The notes beneath the pieces are model-generated. The model did no database searches and was not told the origin of the DNA. It was given only the letters and a program-made list of their open reading frames with translations. From Agarophyton chilense (lineage: Eukaryota; Rhodophyta; Florideophyceae; Gracilariales; Gracilariaceae), in assembly GCA_030374765.1 (NCBI GenBank), contig JARGXX010000068.1, positions 3,720,001 through 3,784,000 on the forward strand: DNA of 64,000 nt, in the 5' to 3' direction. Made by a program: the position numbers and the translations under genes. Shown piece after piece: positions 20,176 through 30,772 of this stretch (position 1 is its first letter; the number at the start of each line of letters is the position of its first letter).

Positions 20176-21260
20176 GTTGTCTTAACCCTTTATGTGGACA
20201 GGTGCAGTTGTACCAAGTGAGGCGCACGGCCCAGCTCCGGACCTTAAGCAGTGTGCCTTTACTGAGATCGTCGATCATAGACGTGGGATCAAACAAGAAG
20301 ATCAGGTTGTTATGACCCGTGTAGAGGTCGAAATTGTCGGTCGTTGCGAGCAAGCAGTGCATGCGATCGAAAGTTGCGAGAACGGCGTACGGTTTCTCTC
20401 CCAAAACGGTCCTTCGAAGCTGCTGCTTGTTGAACCGTCCGGACAGAAACGCAGTCCGTTCACGCCTCTTATCCATGTGCCGGAGGTTGAGATCGTCGAA
20501 CGGAACTTGTGTGATGATAGCGGACCGGAACAGGTCCGACGCACCTGTATACACACAGAGGCGCTTCCGGCTGTTGTGGTGTACGAGCGTGACACGCGCG
20601 GCGAGCGCCCGCTTGCAATCCATGAACGAACGTACGTGCTTGTCATTCCGGCCGAGGGAGGTCAGTTGCACACGGTCGACGGACGATTTAGTTTGCTTGC
20701 CCGTCGCACCGTATACTTTCCCCATGAACTGTAGCAGAGGCTCCGTGAGCCGGTTGAAAGATGTATCGCCGTAATTAACCCACTGTACCGCGCACAGAAA
20801 CTGTTGGAGGTGCGCGCCATCGGTTGGCGGTTCCATATCACGGAGAGCCGAGAGGCCGGCAGGATCGAATCGAACACCCTGGGAGCTGATCGTGCAATCG
20901 CACCAACGCAATTCGGTCGCAAACAACTCGCATTAGCGGGGGTGCAATTGAAGATTTCGCATCGCACAGAAGTCAAGAAAGATCTTGATGGCGTGGAGTA
21001 GACTTTCGATCGACGAACTGTGAATTAGCACGTCGTCCAACCAGTGCAGGATGTTGTACTCGAGCTCCGCCGGAAGGTAATGGCCGAGCGTAGACTGCAG
21101 GTATGTCTGGGCGTTTGTTGCGCCATGCAGTACCCGCGTCGGTGAGTACATGCCATCGGGCGTGATGAAGCTTTGCGAAGCTTGGGACGATCGTTCGAGC
21201 TCAAACTGTCAGTAGCCGCGGGACATGTCAAACTTAGCGAAGCAGATCGACGACCCAAGC
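20144..21260 (-). pseudogene. Gypsy-D reverse transcriptase (C-terminal half) and RNase H
   Basis: RT: YSPTRVLHGATNAQTYLQST and ILHWLDDVLIHSSSIESL (the usual Y-x-D-D box reads WLDD), then NLQLHP at 20933-21151. In the next frame come VRFDPAGLSALRDMEPPTDG and LQQFLCAVQW (thumb/connection), then RLCVYTGASDLF (RNase H; the usual D-x-S reads GAS, so the Asp is lost), RTAFLSGRFNKQQL and NFDLYTGHNNLIFLFDP. RT upstream of 21260 is in pieces to about 21480 and has no clear first catalytic block. Confidence 0.8.
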
Positions 21261-21478
21261 TTGGTGAGCTCGTTCTAGACGTTCGGCATCGGGAACTGAT
21301 GCTTGCTCGTTCACGCGTTCACGGGTTGCAAGTCGACCGTGAAACGAAGACGAGCAGGACCGGGCTTGGGCACGAGCAAGGGTGACGAGTCCCAGGCGGA
21401 AGTCGGGTTGGCGTAAGCCATACCATTATCGACCAGACTCTGTACGAACGTTTTTAAAAAGGCCTTCTGCTCCGCTGA

Positions 21479-23190
21479 TTAGTTGCGGAGAGGCACCTTT
21501 ACCGGCCGCGAATATGTGAAGGTGTCGATACGCAGCGACAGGAAGCTTGCAGGAGGGCCAGAAGAGAACGTCTTTCGGAAGATGTTCTGATCCTGGTCGT
21601 CGATCGTGTTGAGCTCGGCTGTGTGATCTTCGGGCAGGCCAGAATTCTTGGCTATGGACTTAATCGGCGATCGCTTCGTCGACCTCATTATGTTGCTCGC
21701 AGTCGATCGGGTCGAGCAAGGAGGGACCCAGAAAAGGATCTGTCTCCGTGCGCACGGTGTTGTAGTGCACGTAAGGAGTTTCTTGGTTCGCATGCGTTGA
21801 TCGTCGATCGCCTTGTTGGACACACGAATGAGACTGAAAATCATCATTCGACTAATACTGCCGGTAGGTGCGTTCCTGGTTGAATTGCCGATCGTTGAAC
21901 AGTCTGTGCCATCGAGCGCGCTGCAGTTGCGCTCGAGGAGTTTGCGCGTGTCGACTTGTAGATTGTGTAGCACTGGGTAGCCATGAGCAGGTCCTCACAC
22001 GAAAGTTCTTGGACTGCGATTAGGAAGGTGACGTGGGAGAATGCCAACTGTCCCGAGGATGGGTAGAGCACAGTATGTGGTACCGTCCAAATTCTAGAGA
22101 AAGAGAACTACTCTTTGTGACCGTCGTACTTCAACGTCACCTCAAGGTGACAGGATCGATCGAACAAATCTTGCCGATGCCTTTGTTGGCGGCACGTTTG
22201 GTGATCTTGGATGAGATGATGGTCTCGTCGCTCACATCGTCAAACCTGTCGCTCGGATTGATAGACTCACGGCCGTCTGACAGTGTGACTTTGCAAGAAT
22301 AGAAGGTTGCACGATCGTTCTGCGTGTTGTTGCGTTTGAGGAGACCGTCAATGCCCCTTTGGTCTTGCTTTTGTACAGCGTTGCCACCACTACGGGCGGC
22401 CTTGTTAGCTGCAAGCTCCACTAGTAAACGACCCTTCCCGGAGTCCGTAGCCCGAGGGTAATCTTTGATCCAGTGGCGTTGGATTGACGCCTTGCATGGA
22501 CCGTACGGACAGGGTGGATCCTCGCGAGTGATGCGGGAACTGGATGGAGAACGTTCGTTCGAGCGATTGATTGTCGACGCCGCGATTCCCTGGGAGGCCG
22601 CTTATGACTTCGAAGATCGATGATCGTTCTTGTCGTTCTTCTTAGCGCCCTTGTCTAGAAGCTCCAAGGCTTCCGACAATTTAACGGCGTGCTGCACGAA
22701 CCCCTTGAAGTCTTTCTTCAGGGCATCCTTGGCAAACTTCAGGTCAGACTGTATGCGTGTTCGCAAATTGATCGGTCGAACAGCTGAGAAGATGTGGAAG
22801 ATGATAATCTTTTCAATCGTTTCGAGCAGCTAGCCGACACCATGTCGCTTGAGGAGCGTCGTGTACGCGATGGACAGTGACTGCATCCACGAACGTGCGG
22901 AGATTTCCTTCATGTTCATGCGAAGCTCTTGTTCGAAGATCGTATCCAGCTTGTCGAGGGAAATAGTCTCCTCAGACTATTTTGAAATCGTTTCCAAGTG
23001 AGCACGAAGAACGTCGTCCGTGAGTTCTTCGGGAGTGTCGGACCCATCTATGATGAGCCCGAGTGTGATCGACGACTTGAAGAGCTCAGGATCAACAAAG
23101 AGATGGTGAATAACGAAAAGATTTCCAGAAGATTTAGTTTGTTCAAACAGAGAATTGGTCTGAGAAAATGATGTTGGTTTGAACAATTAC
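21479..23190 (-). pseudogene. Gypsy-D gag and protease region, heavily broken
   Basis: Gag: TPEELTDDVLRAHLETIS, LDTIFEQELRMNMKEISARS and MQSLSIAYTTLLKRHGV (about 23060-22830), then DFKGFVQHAVKLSEALELLD (about 22720-22660), the capsid helices shared with oomycete gypsy gag. A CPYGPCK string follows near 22530, where a zinc knuckle would be expected. Further on, SALDGTDCSTI at about 21900 may be the damaged protease box. At least five stops or shifts. Confidence 0.65.
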
Positions 23191-23950
23191 GTCTCGAATA
23201 TGTTCATTGGACTCATGATTGAATACAAAGGCTCCGAATGGTGCAATGTGATTGTGAGAGGGACGAAGTCGTAATAAGTATCAGTTGGCCTTGAACTAAG
23301 AGATAAATGTCTGGGGTGATGAGTAAGATTTTGACAGGAGGGGTTAGTTTTACCGTTGAGGAGATGCTGGAGGGATCTGGAGCTAGTTCTGAGTTCCATC
23401 GTACTTCGATGGGAAGATCGGCTTTGCTATAATGCCGCAAATTTTTTGCTGCCTTTTTCAGCCCAATTTCACGAAAATAAATCCTCTTCTCCGTGCCTCG
23501 AAAACCTATCATTTCTACAGGGTGGGCTATGTGCTCATGGGCATTCGTGTACAACAGTGACAGAGCTTGCACGGCTGACCACCTTTCGAAACGGCGCAGC
23601 ATCATTCCGCAGAACTACCATCCACTTATTTTGTGCTGAACTCGACCAGAGCCAAGGAAGGCGGCCAGTTCATCAGTCAGGCCATCGAGACGAGGGCAAT
23701 TTAGCGCCAAGCCACATACTTTGAAAGCTTATGTCTTCTCTAAAGAGTACTCCAGAGAGGAGGCAATACAAACGTGTCCCTAATTTATCGCGAAAGGATC
23801 CGAATGCTCCTCTCTTTGACTCCATACTTGCAGTACGTCTTCAACAACGAATTTAGCACGCGAACACACATATAGTTATCTTTGGATCATCCCGACTGAC
23901 ATGTTGGAATTCTGATTAAAACATAGCGGGAGCAAAGAACTCGTGAAACA
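23191..23950. other. Unassigned sequence between Gypsy-D and the first host gene
   Basis: Overlapping ORFs on both strands (23605-23213 minus, 23356-23724 plus) show no recognisable motif and neither is convincing. If Gypsy-D had an LTR on this side it should be here, but I found no match with 18400-18620. The last 200 bp should contain the promoter of the gene at 23951. Confidence 0.4.
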
Positions 23951-24218
23951 ATGGTTGCCGTTGAGGAGACAAAGCTCTTGGCCGAAAAGCTAAAGGTCAG
24001 TATCATTCTTTGTGCCTTACACATATATCAGTGCATACTTTGTCTTCGTACGGATTCTAACGAAGCTCTTCATGTCTCCATCCTACCCACAGGAGTGCTA
24101 TCGTGAAGAAGGTGTCAATCACTACGTCAAATGTGAACAAGTAGCTCGAGCCTACATGAAACGAATCGCCACACCCGGTTTTCAGGATTCCCCAATCGAG
24201 ATGAGTGATATCCAGTGA
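23951..24218 (+). CDS. NADH dehydrogenase complex I subunit, NDUFB10/PDSW-like; one intron
   Basis: Exon 1 is 23951-23995 (ATG to ..EKLK). The intron is 23996-24092 (97 bp, GTCAGT...CCCACAG). Exon 2 is 24093-24218, stop TGA. The spliced product is 56 aa. The joint falls inside the diagnostic block: the helix TKLLAEKLKECYREEGVNHY followed by VKC. This matches the plant PDSW subunit, where a (K)xKxCYRxEGVNHYxKC motif precedes a short helix. The paired cysteines (C17 and C29) fit the CHCH-like twin-cysteine pattern of this accessory subunit of the complex I membrane arm, imported into mitochondria. Plant versions are about 100 aa; the extra N-terminal part is missing or lies in an upstream exon I cannot see. 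It is the only intron-containing gene I can support in the window. Confidence 0.75.
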
Positions 24219-24773
24219 ACTGTACTTTTCAAGCATTTGAAGTAACCTCTTCACTTTCTCTAGCTCTTTAACATAAATCTTGTTCCTCATTCCATACCTT
24301 TCTAGAAAGGCCAAGACATCATGTTCAAGTGACATACTTTACCCCTTCTAGCTCATGTCGCACTGGAACAGGAACATGAAACTTGCCCCATTATCTCGCC
24401 CTTCCTCCACACATTTTTGCTGATTTGCTCTATCATGGTACGCACGTGAAAACATCAAATTTCGTGCCGGCTCTTGGTTTGAGATGCTGCTCCGTTATGC
24501 ATCAATTCATTTTCTTGAATCGAAACCTCTACAGAAATTGAAACATTGAGAATTCTGAATGATGTGAACTGCCGAACACGGGGGGCATTAATCTGTACGA
24601 AACGACAGGCTGTGCTTCGATATCCCATATCTTTCCTGCTGGCCGCTACTACTTCCTCGGACCAGTTGCAGGTAGATGTTGCCGTGTCACAGCAGCGTCG
24701 CCTTCCTCCGCTTTGATTTGCAGTAACCTCGTCTATAAAACTCGGCTGGCTGCGAAGCACTCATGTACAACAG
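24219..24773. other. Intergenic region
   Basis: No plus-strand gene. A minus-strand ORF (24335-24057) begins with a plausible-looking MSLEHDVLAFLERYG, but most of it overlaps the complex I gene in antisense. The 3' half carries the promoter side of the coiled-coil gene, with TATAAAA at 24734. Confidence 0.5.
24734..24740 (+). promoter_or_regulatory. Possible TATA box of the coiled-coil gene
   Basis: TATAAAA, starting 40 bp before the ATG at 24774. If it positions transcription about 25-30 bp downstream, the 5' leader would be only about 10 nt, which is very short, so this may be coincidence. Confidence 0.3.
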
Positions 24774-26072
24774 ATGCCACTCGTCGGATTGGATATTACA
24801 CGCTACAAGCCAGCCAGACAACTTTCGCACTACGGCACCCTTGGGGTTACTGATACAGGGTCTGTGAGAGCGCTCAAGTTGCTTTCAGATGAGGTAGTTC
24901 AATATCTCGAGGATTCAGGAGTGAACTCTTCCTTGTGGAACGGCAGTAAAGGTGAGTTCGGACGTGAATATGATTCAAATAAGGCACATTTTTCACCGCC
25001 CAGAGACCGACAGTCACTGTTTCAGCGATATATGGATTTACGGAAAGACCTGCCATCACAGAAAGCTTTGGAACAGCTTAACAATAACTTGGAGATTCAA
25101 ATGAGGACGCAGAGACAGATAATAACATCGGTTTATGAAATAGAAAAGGAGCTTGAGGAATTACGGAAGATTCGACAACAATGTACTCGGGAAGAGAATA
25201 GAAATTCGGTAAAGCTCGTCGATCTGGCACAAAAAATTACGCGCCTTGAGTCTGACTGTGCAGTATCGAAAGCAACTGCGGACAAGATAAAGAACAAGGT
25301 GAATCAGACAAGAAACCAAATTTCTGAAAGTGAAACTGGTTACTTGCGTCGGATAGCTCTGCTTCGTTGTCTTGTTCACAGCATGGGTAAGGATGAGAGA
25401 CCAAATAATCGCTCGAAAGCCGATATGAACGAAGATAAGAGGCTAGCAAGAGAAGCCGACGGGGTGTCCGGCAGAACTTGTACGGATTACTTGCAAGTCA
25501 AGAGAGTGTATATAGATGCAAAGACGGGCGTTTTGCACTTATACAATCTAGAAAGAGTTTTGAAGGGCGTGCTCGAACATTTGGAAGTTTGTGTGAGAAA
25601 TTCGTCAGCTCCCCTGGTGGAATCGAACTCCCAACTGGCAAGCACACGCACGATATATATCCGTCGGCAATGGGCTCTGGCCAAGTCCAACTTTGACACC
25701 GCACTTCCTTTTCTCAAGAACACGAGTCTTATTAGTGCCCGCGGGATGGTTGAAGAGCAGCTGCAAAGCCATGAAGCAATCCCATCGAACCCACGAATAC
25801 GTGATACAGGTGTCTTCAATAAGCATCCACTACTGCTACCTAGCTACGCGAGGATGAAGATTCGACACTTGTTCAGCAGAAAGTCTTTTCTTATTCAGTT
25901 GCATAGAACCACGGCTAAGGCTTACAAAGAGATAAACTTGTTGTACGACTGCCATGAGAGAACTGTGAAGGAAGCTTTGGAAGCGCTGCAAGAGAAAGAA
26001 GTTGAAAACCGAAGAGCGCATGATGAATTGATCAAAAGATGGGAAAGCCTACTAGGAATTCAAAGTGATTGA
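24774..26072 (+). CDS. Coiled-coil protein of unknown function (432 aa)
   Basis: Intronless ORF with ATG at 24774. I do not recognise a family. Residues 1-90 are mixed, with a DITRYKPARQ start. Residues about 85-190 are a long heptad-bearing helix (EQLNNNLEIQMRTQRQIITS and LEELRKIRQQ) with high Glu, Lys, Arg and Gln. A polar linker (about 205-235) is followed by a second helical region (about 240-300), and residues 375-432 form another coiled coil (CHERTVKEALEALQEKEVEN). No signal peptide, membrane segment, zinc motif or catalytic box is visible. The layout suggests a structural or cytoskeleton-, centrosome- or kinetochore-like role, but that is only a guess from shape. Its codon use resembles the neighbouring host genes and it is far from any element, so I take it as a real gene. 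Confidence 0.75.
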   Translation: MPLVGLDITRYKPARQLSHYGTLGVTDTGSVRALKLLSDEVVQYLEDSGVNSSLWNGSKGEFGREYDSNKAHFSPPRDRQSLFQRYMDLRKDLPSQKALEQLNNNLEIQMRTQRQIITSVYEIEKELEELRKIRQQCTREENRNSVKLVDLAQKITRLESDCAVSKATADKIKNKVNQTRNQISESETGYLRRIALLRCLVHSMGKDERPNNRSKADMNEDKRLAREADGVSGRTCTDYLQVKRVYIDAKTGVLHLYNLERVLKGVLEHLEVCVRNSSAPLVESNSQLASTRTIYIRRQWALAKSNFDTALPFLKNTSLISARGMVEEQLQSHEAIPSNPRIRDTGVFNKHPLLLPSYARMKIRHLFSRKSFLIQLHRTTAKAYKEINLLYDCHERTVKEALEALQEKEVENRRAHDELIKRWESLLGIQSD

Positions 26073-27152
26073 TGGCACTGGAAGATTACGAAGGCATCGT
26101 TCACATATAAATATAAATTCTGAAGGAGTCAATAGGTTTCGTACTTCCGTGTTTGAAACTTGAAGGGTTTTTGAAACCCTTTTACACCATGTACAGTAGT
26201 TCGATAAATTCTCAACGAGCCATTAAATCACATTGGAGTATTTTCCGTTCTCCAATGTGACGGCTGAGCTACAGGGAAGTGCTCCGATCAGGACACCAGA
26301 GACACTAGAGAGATGTGCGGATACGACTGCACTTCTGGTATAGACACGCCGCCCACTGAGCGCTTCCTGAATACACAAAAACACAAATTGCGCGTTCGCA
26401 TTCATAACACATGCAGCCAAACGTGACGTTTGCCACACACAATGTGGCCTTGATGGTTGACGCCGAGAACCGTACAAAGTACAGGAGTGCATGCGCACAA
26501 AATTGTTTTGCAAAAAGTAACTAAATTTCTGTCCTACAGTACGACTGCCGAAAAAGAAACGTCCGTCGTTGGATGCCAGTAGCTAATTGTGCGTACAGAG
26601 CTATAGGGTAATGACTCCTATATTGCATAATCTCTCACGGGCAGTGACAAGTTTTGTGCATACAAGTTTTTGCTACTATAGCACAGTGGTAGTCTTGCTC
26701 GTACAAATCCTCTGTTGCTGCAAAAAAAGATGATTTGTCTTCCCGACACGCCGTTTGCAGTTACGCAGAATTCAGTTGTCATGAATTCACTGCTCACGTG
26801 GCAATATTGGTAATGAGTTTTCAACTCACGTAGCGAGATTCGTCCTTAATGCAACTGCGCTGAAGGGGTGAGCCCCGGCCAGGACACTGGAGGGGCTGAA
26901 GCGACTGTAATTATAGGGAGTTCTCACATCCCTCATAAATAGAGCAACGATAAGACCTACAAGATTGATTTCTGGAGTTCTCTGCACCTACGAGGTCTTC
27001 CGCCTAATTATTTTCTGTCAAGATCTTGAAGCGATACCTTGAAGCGATACCCATCCCTTTCTTTCCCGTAACCCGCTGTCCGTCAAGTTGTCTTTTCCGC
27101 GGAAGTTTTGCATACGTTCCGGACAACAGTAATTGAATAAACGGATTGCACA
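26073..27152. other. Intergenic region with two hairpins
   Basis: About 1.1 kb without a supported gene. Hairpin 1 at 26163-26181, AAGGGTTT-TTG-AAACCCTT, lies 90 bp after the coiled-coil stop. Hairpin 2 at 26228-26260 has perfect 11-bp arms TCACATTGGAG and CTCCAATGTGA around an 11-nt loop. The minus-strand ORF 26513-26223 overlaps hairpin 2 and has no recognisable content. Upstream of the GT92 gene no clear TATA was seen. Confidence 0.5.
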
Positions 27153-28655
27153 ATGCAATGGCCACTAGTCATTTCCCCAAAGAACGGTTCACCCGTTACA
27201 ACTAGCAGAGTGTTCTGTTTTGCTATCATCCTCCTCATGTCACGCAACCTTCTTAATTACATTCCGACAACATTGCCTCCCCGTCTCTCTCCTCTTCTCT
27301 CCCATACCACTCCAATATACCCGCCTCTGTTAAACGATTGGAAGCGTCCTTTGACCATTTCTTTGCACGCCCGCCTAAATGGATCTTTCGTTCGTCTTTC
27401 GCTGTTCACCTCCGGCGTTCATACCGATACCTATGGGCGGTCATTCTCTTCCGTTGGTTGTATGATTGGCACTGTTGTCGTTTCTGCAATCGAGACTCGT
27501 CCGGAGTTGACAGTTTGTCTTGTGCCCCGTTCTTATCTGACGTATAATGCTCCGCTTACTGTAGTTCTGCAATACAATCAACCTTTACGGGATGCAATGA
27601 ATGAAACACAGCAGATTAAGGGCGAGAACTTTACAATATATCCGCAAGATGTTAGGGTGTTACCGAAAGAAGCAGCGCCTTACCTCAATGTACCGGGCAG
27701 TTTGGCCGCCGTCCGCACAGCTGTGAGATGGCAAAACCACATGATGGATGTACCAAGTAAATCACGTTATCAACTTTGTATGATGACTGCCATGCGACAA
27801 TATCCATTCTTACTTAAGGATTGGATGGATTACTACCGGCGTATGGGTGTGGACTACTTTTACATTTATGAAAACAGTGCCAGCACTCCATTGCGTGACC
27901 ATATCGATACCAATTACGCGGAGGTGGTGCACTGGCCGTGGTCTCGCTCTCAAATGCAAAGTAATAATCATTTCTTACTTGCAGCTCGGAATCGATGCAA
28001 ATTTGTTGCATTTTTTGATGCGGATGAGTATGTGATGATTGGTGACAGGCAACGCAACGCTCTGAAACGATATGTTCTGAGTCGACGTAACGAAGGGTGG
28101 TCACAAGTAGTGTTTCACTTCTTGATGATGGTAAACAATGGATACGTAAAACGCCCGAAGGGAAGTCTCCCTGATCTGTATACACTCCGAGAAAAGGGTC
28201 AAAGGATTAGACAGGGGAAAGCCGTTATTTATACAGATTGTGAATGGACGTGGCACCGAATACACATGGTAGAAGGACGAGGTTGCAAGACGTATTGGAA
28301 CACTACTCTCGAGCTTAATCCTCAAAGTCTGCAACATAATTCAATGCTCGTGCACTACTCCAAACGGAGCTGGGAGGATTTTGTTGCGAAGAATGCGGTG
28401 GGAGGCGCTAGTGTCATGACCACTGGCCGACCAAAGAAAGTTCTCAAGGTTGATGAACCCGACAAGATGTATATGGCTATTGAGGGCCAAAAGTTTGTCC
28501 GATTTAAAAAAGTGTGGAAACGAGTGATGAAACGGCCGGATGATGGTTGCATCGAACTAGAACGACATAATCATAACGGCGACAGACATAGCTGGAGTTA
28601 TTGCCCGCGTTGCCTCATGCATCAGTTACACATAACCCGATGTGAATCTTTGTAA
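27153..28655 (+). CDS. GT92/DUF23-type glycosyltransferase, type II membrane protein (500 aa)
   Basis: ATG at 27153, no intron. Residues about 19-36 (VFCFAIILLMSRNLLNYI) form a single membrane anchor, so the catalytic part should face the Golgi lumen. A stem region follows to about 200. The catalytic block runs from about 205 to 425: YQLCMMTAMRQYPFLLKDWM, DYYRRMGVDYFYIYENSAS, AARNRCKFVAFFDADEYVMI (the D289-A-D291 motif binds the metal and sugar nucleotide), then TDCEWTWHRIHMVEG and MLVHYSKRSWEDFVAKN. This is the order found in GT92 proteins, which include galactosyltransferases acting on N-glycan cores in animals and cell-wall enzymes (GALS) in plants. The donor and acceptor here are unknown. 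In an alga with sulphated galactans a galactan role is tempting but unproven. Confidence 0.85.
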   Translation: MQWPLVISPKNGSPVTTSRVFCFAIILLMSRNLLNYIPTTLPPRLSPLLSHTTPIYPPLLNDWKRPLTISLHARLNGSFVRLSLFTSGVHTDTYGRSFSSVGCMIGTVVVSAIETRPELTVCLVPRSYLTYNAPLTVVLQYNQPLRDAMNETQQIKGENFTIYPQDVRVLPKEAAPYLNVPGSLAAVRTAVRWQNHMMDVPSKSRYQLCMMTAMRQYPFLLKDWMDYYRRMGVDYFYIYENSASTPLRDHIDTNYAEVVHWPWSRSQMQSNNHFLLAARNRCKFVAFFDADEYVMIGDRQRNALKRYVLSRRNEGWSQVVFHFLMMVNNGYVKRPKGSLPDLYTLREKGQRIRQGKAVIYTDCEWTWHRIHMVEGRGCKTYWNTTLELNPQSLQHNSMLVHYSKRSWEDFVAKNAVGGASVMTTGRPKKVLKVDEPDKMYMAIEGQKFVRFKKVWKRVMKRPDDGCIELERHNHNGDRHSWSYCPRCLMHQLHITRCESL

Positions 28656-30169
28656 CTCCTCACGTCGGACGTTGTCAGAAGAGCTTTCGTTCCTCGCCAT
28701 ATGTCAAAACTAATAAAGGCATAGGACAAGAAAAGTGGCACGACCATCTATCAAAGTCAACTTTCTCAGCAGAGCAACATTGCCTCATTGGGACGAAAAG
28801 AGTCTTACTTTCCTTCTTGCGGTTTCAGGGCCACAATTGACAGGCACGGACCTCTCTAGGCTCTAGTGTCTATGCGTACAGAGCATTGGCCTCATATGCG
28901 CACAATTCTATTTTTCAAATTTTAAGAAAGACTTCCGTCCGAGACAGTAGTAAAAATCTGATCCTCCAAGAGCAAGACTACCGGTGTGCTATATTTTAGA
29001 AATGTTTAGACTGAAATAGATTGCATTGCATTTCTATATGGGTTTGAATCTGTATCGGTGAGATCTATTCTATATCTCCCAGAATCACACACAGGCTTGT
29101 TCTCAGCGGTAGCCAATCGTGTGATATGCGACAAAAATTAACGCAAACTTATGAACTGAATGATTGCCTGCCAACCAAAGCACTGACACATCTTTGTATC
29201 ACAACACAATCACCTTGTAATCCTCATTGCCAAAAAACCGCGTAGCGTTGTCTATTTTGCAATAGACACAAAATAACCATGAGGGAAGGCTCAGGCGACG
29301 AAGCTGCCTTGATGATTTTTTACAAATTGCGCTGCTACTTTGGCATCAACACCTGCTGCTTTCACCAGCATAAAGTCACTTTAGTTCATATAGAAAGGAA
29401 TAGATAAACACGACACCTTACCGAAAGAGAAAGTACTTCGACAAAAAACTATCTCGGACACGATCCAGTTTATCGTTGACGAACATTTTTCAATAGATTT
29501 CCACTTCCACATGCTTTTTTTAAAAAGCTCCGGATTGATTTTTGGTCTATATCCCCAAACATATATATTATACGAGAAGATGCACCTAAAAAAGCAAGTC
29601 TAAATCCTGTTATTAAGATTCTTGCGTTTTTGCGTGTGCTGGGAACTGGTCATTTTTACAACGACATGAATGATGCTTCTTGAATCTCTCTCGAAGCGTT
29701 GCTCAAATACTTTCAACGATTCTCTAAATTTATTTTCAGCATGTATAGTGCCAACTTTTCGAATCGATATCCCGGCAGCGGAGAACTTTTTTTCGATATC
29801 TAATTGTTAAGAAGAGGGTTGGTTTTTTGGGCGCACTGGCTGTGTTCATGGGTTTTAATTGCTTTGGAGAAACTACCCGTGCACCACCAAGGGCCAGTTG
29901 CACAACAAAAAAAACTGAAAGCTCGCAAATGATACTGTTTAGGAATGGTGTGATAGAGATCTATGCATATGGCATCGGTTAGCTGGAAGTTGTGGTACTA
30001 AAAATGACAAAACCGATGTTGTAGTATCGCCTTTGTTTACTTTAATTTCTAATAGAAGCTACTCTACTGATATTTCTATTTCTTACAAAGTTAGTCAAAA
30101 TACAGTTCTGCGAAACATTGGATGCTTTCTGGTTGATTAGATCAATCCTCACTTGTCTATTTTTTGCTG
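28656..30169. other. A/T-rich intergenic region
   Basis: About 1.5 kb with no ORF of note on either strand. I see homopolymer runs but no recognisable element. AATAAAGG at about 28712 could serve the GT92 transcript as a polyadenylation signal. Confidence 0.5.
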
Positions 30170-30310
30170 ATCTTTTTCATGATCCTGGTAACGAAGGAAA
30201 TATTATGTGTACACAGGTCTGTTAAGCGTTGCGGAAAGATAAAGAGAGAGCATTTGGGGTGCTTCAGTTTCGCTCCTATATTCTAAGAAAAAAGTCGGAT
30301 TTGTAGATAA
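30170..30310 (+). pseudogene. Short Harbinger transposase remnant
   Basis: One frame reads HDPGNEGNIM, then ALRKDKERAFGVLQFRSYIL. This corresponds to the NPGNERES ... ERAFGVLQAKLHIL block of the relic at 2575-3551. Only about 45 codons are recognisable, with one stop; the flanking sequence is too decayed to follow. It ends about 95 bp before the Copia-2 5' LTR. Confidence 0.55.
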
Positions 30311-30404
30311 AAAAAAAAAGAAGTTGTCTCCGTAAGGGAGACATGTTTCATACTGCGCAATAATTTTGTGCGAATGAACAGAAAAGGGGCCTTCCAAACA
30401 TAGT

Positions 30405-30772
30405 TGTCGAAATAGCTGAAGAATGGTGCGAGAAGGCAAATTTCATTTGGAATAATTTATTTAGTATTTTATGCACATGCGTGTTTCAATTTGGAATCAC
30501 TTACAGACAACATCCTGAGTGCCTCGCAAAGATGGACGTCCTAATCGACGAAGGTTTTGTTGGATACGCTTCTACAGCAAAGTAGGACGTCCGAAGTGTC
30601 AAAATGCCGTGGCTTCTCACGGTTTTACGCGATGCGGATATGCGTAGCATTAACTGATAGATACATCAAAACCCCACTATGAATCTCTATAGAAGCGAGC
30701 GCCGAAGCGGCAGAAGTCATAGACCAAAAAAAAATCCTCGACGCTCAACAACTGCCTAGAATTTTACTAAAA
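30405..30772 (+). repeat. Copia-2 5' LTR
   Basis: Starts TGTCGAAATAG and ends TTTACTAAAA; 368 bp. It aligns with 36065-36435 throughout, best in the block CTTCTACAGCAAAGTAGGAC. Confidence 0.88.

Larger units (their letters stand above)
18625..23190 (-). mobile_element. Gypsy-D: decayed chromodomain Ty3/gypsy element with oomycete-like coding sequence
   Basis: Minus-strand pieces in gypsy order: gag (23190 to about 22400), protease and linker (to about 21479), RT (about 21260-20930), RNase H (20926-20144), integrase (20175-18901), chromodomain (18876-18625). The integrase and RNase H wording closely resembles, from memory, the gypsy elements abundant in oomycete genomes (for example MPRDDHSSYAWLFACAGTSA and LPYNPWSNGGIERFGKEL). 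It is unrelated in detail to Gypsy-A/B/C. There are many stops and shifts and no LTR pair I can delimit. Confidence 0.85.

Noticed and set aside
24057-24335. Minus-strand ORF (92 codons) with a plausible start, MSLEHDVLAFLERYG
   Set aside because: Most of it is antisense to the complex I gene exons and intron. The non-overlapping part is about 40 codons with no motif.
26163-26260. Two hairpins as bacterial-style terminators
   Set aside because: The region is eukaryotic and the hairpins lack the context for a known eukaryotic function (for example a histone 3' stem-loop). Recorded only as structures.
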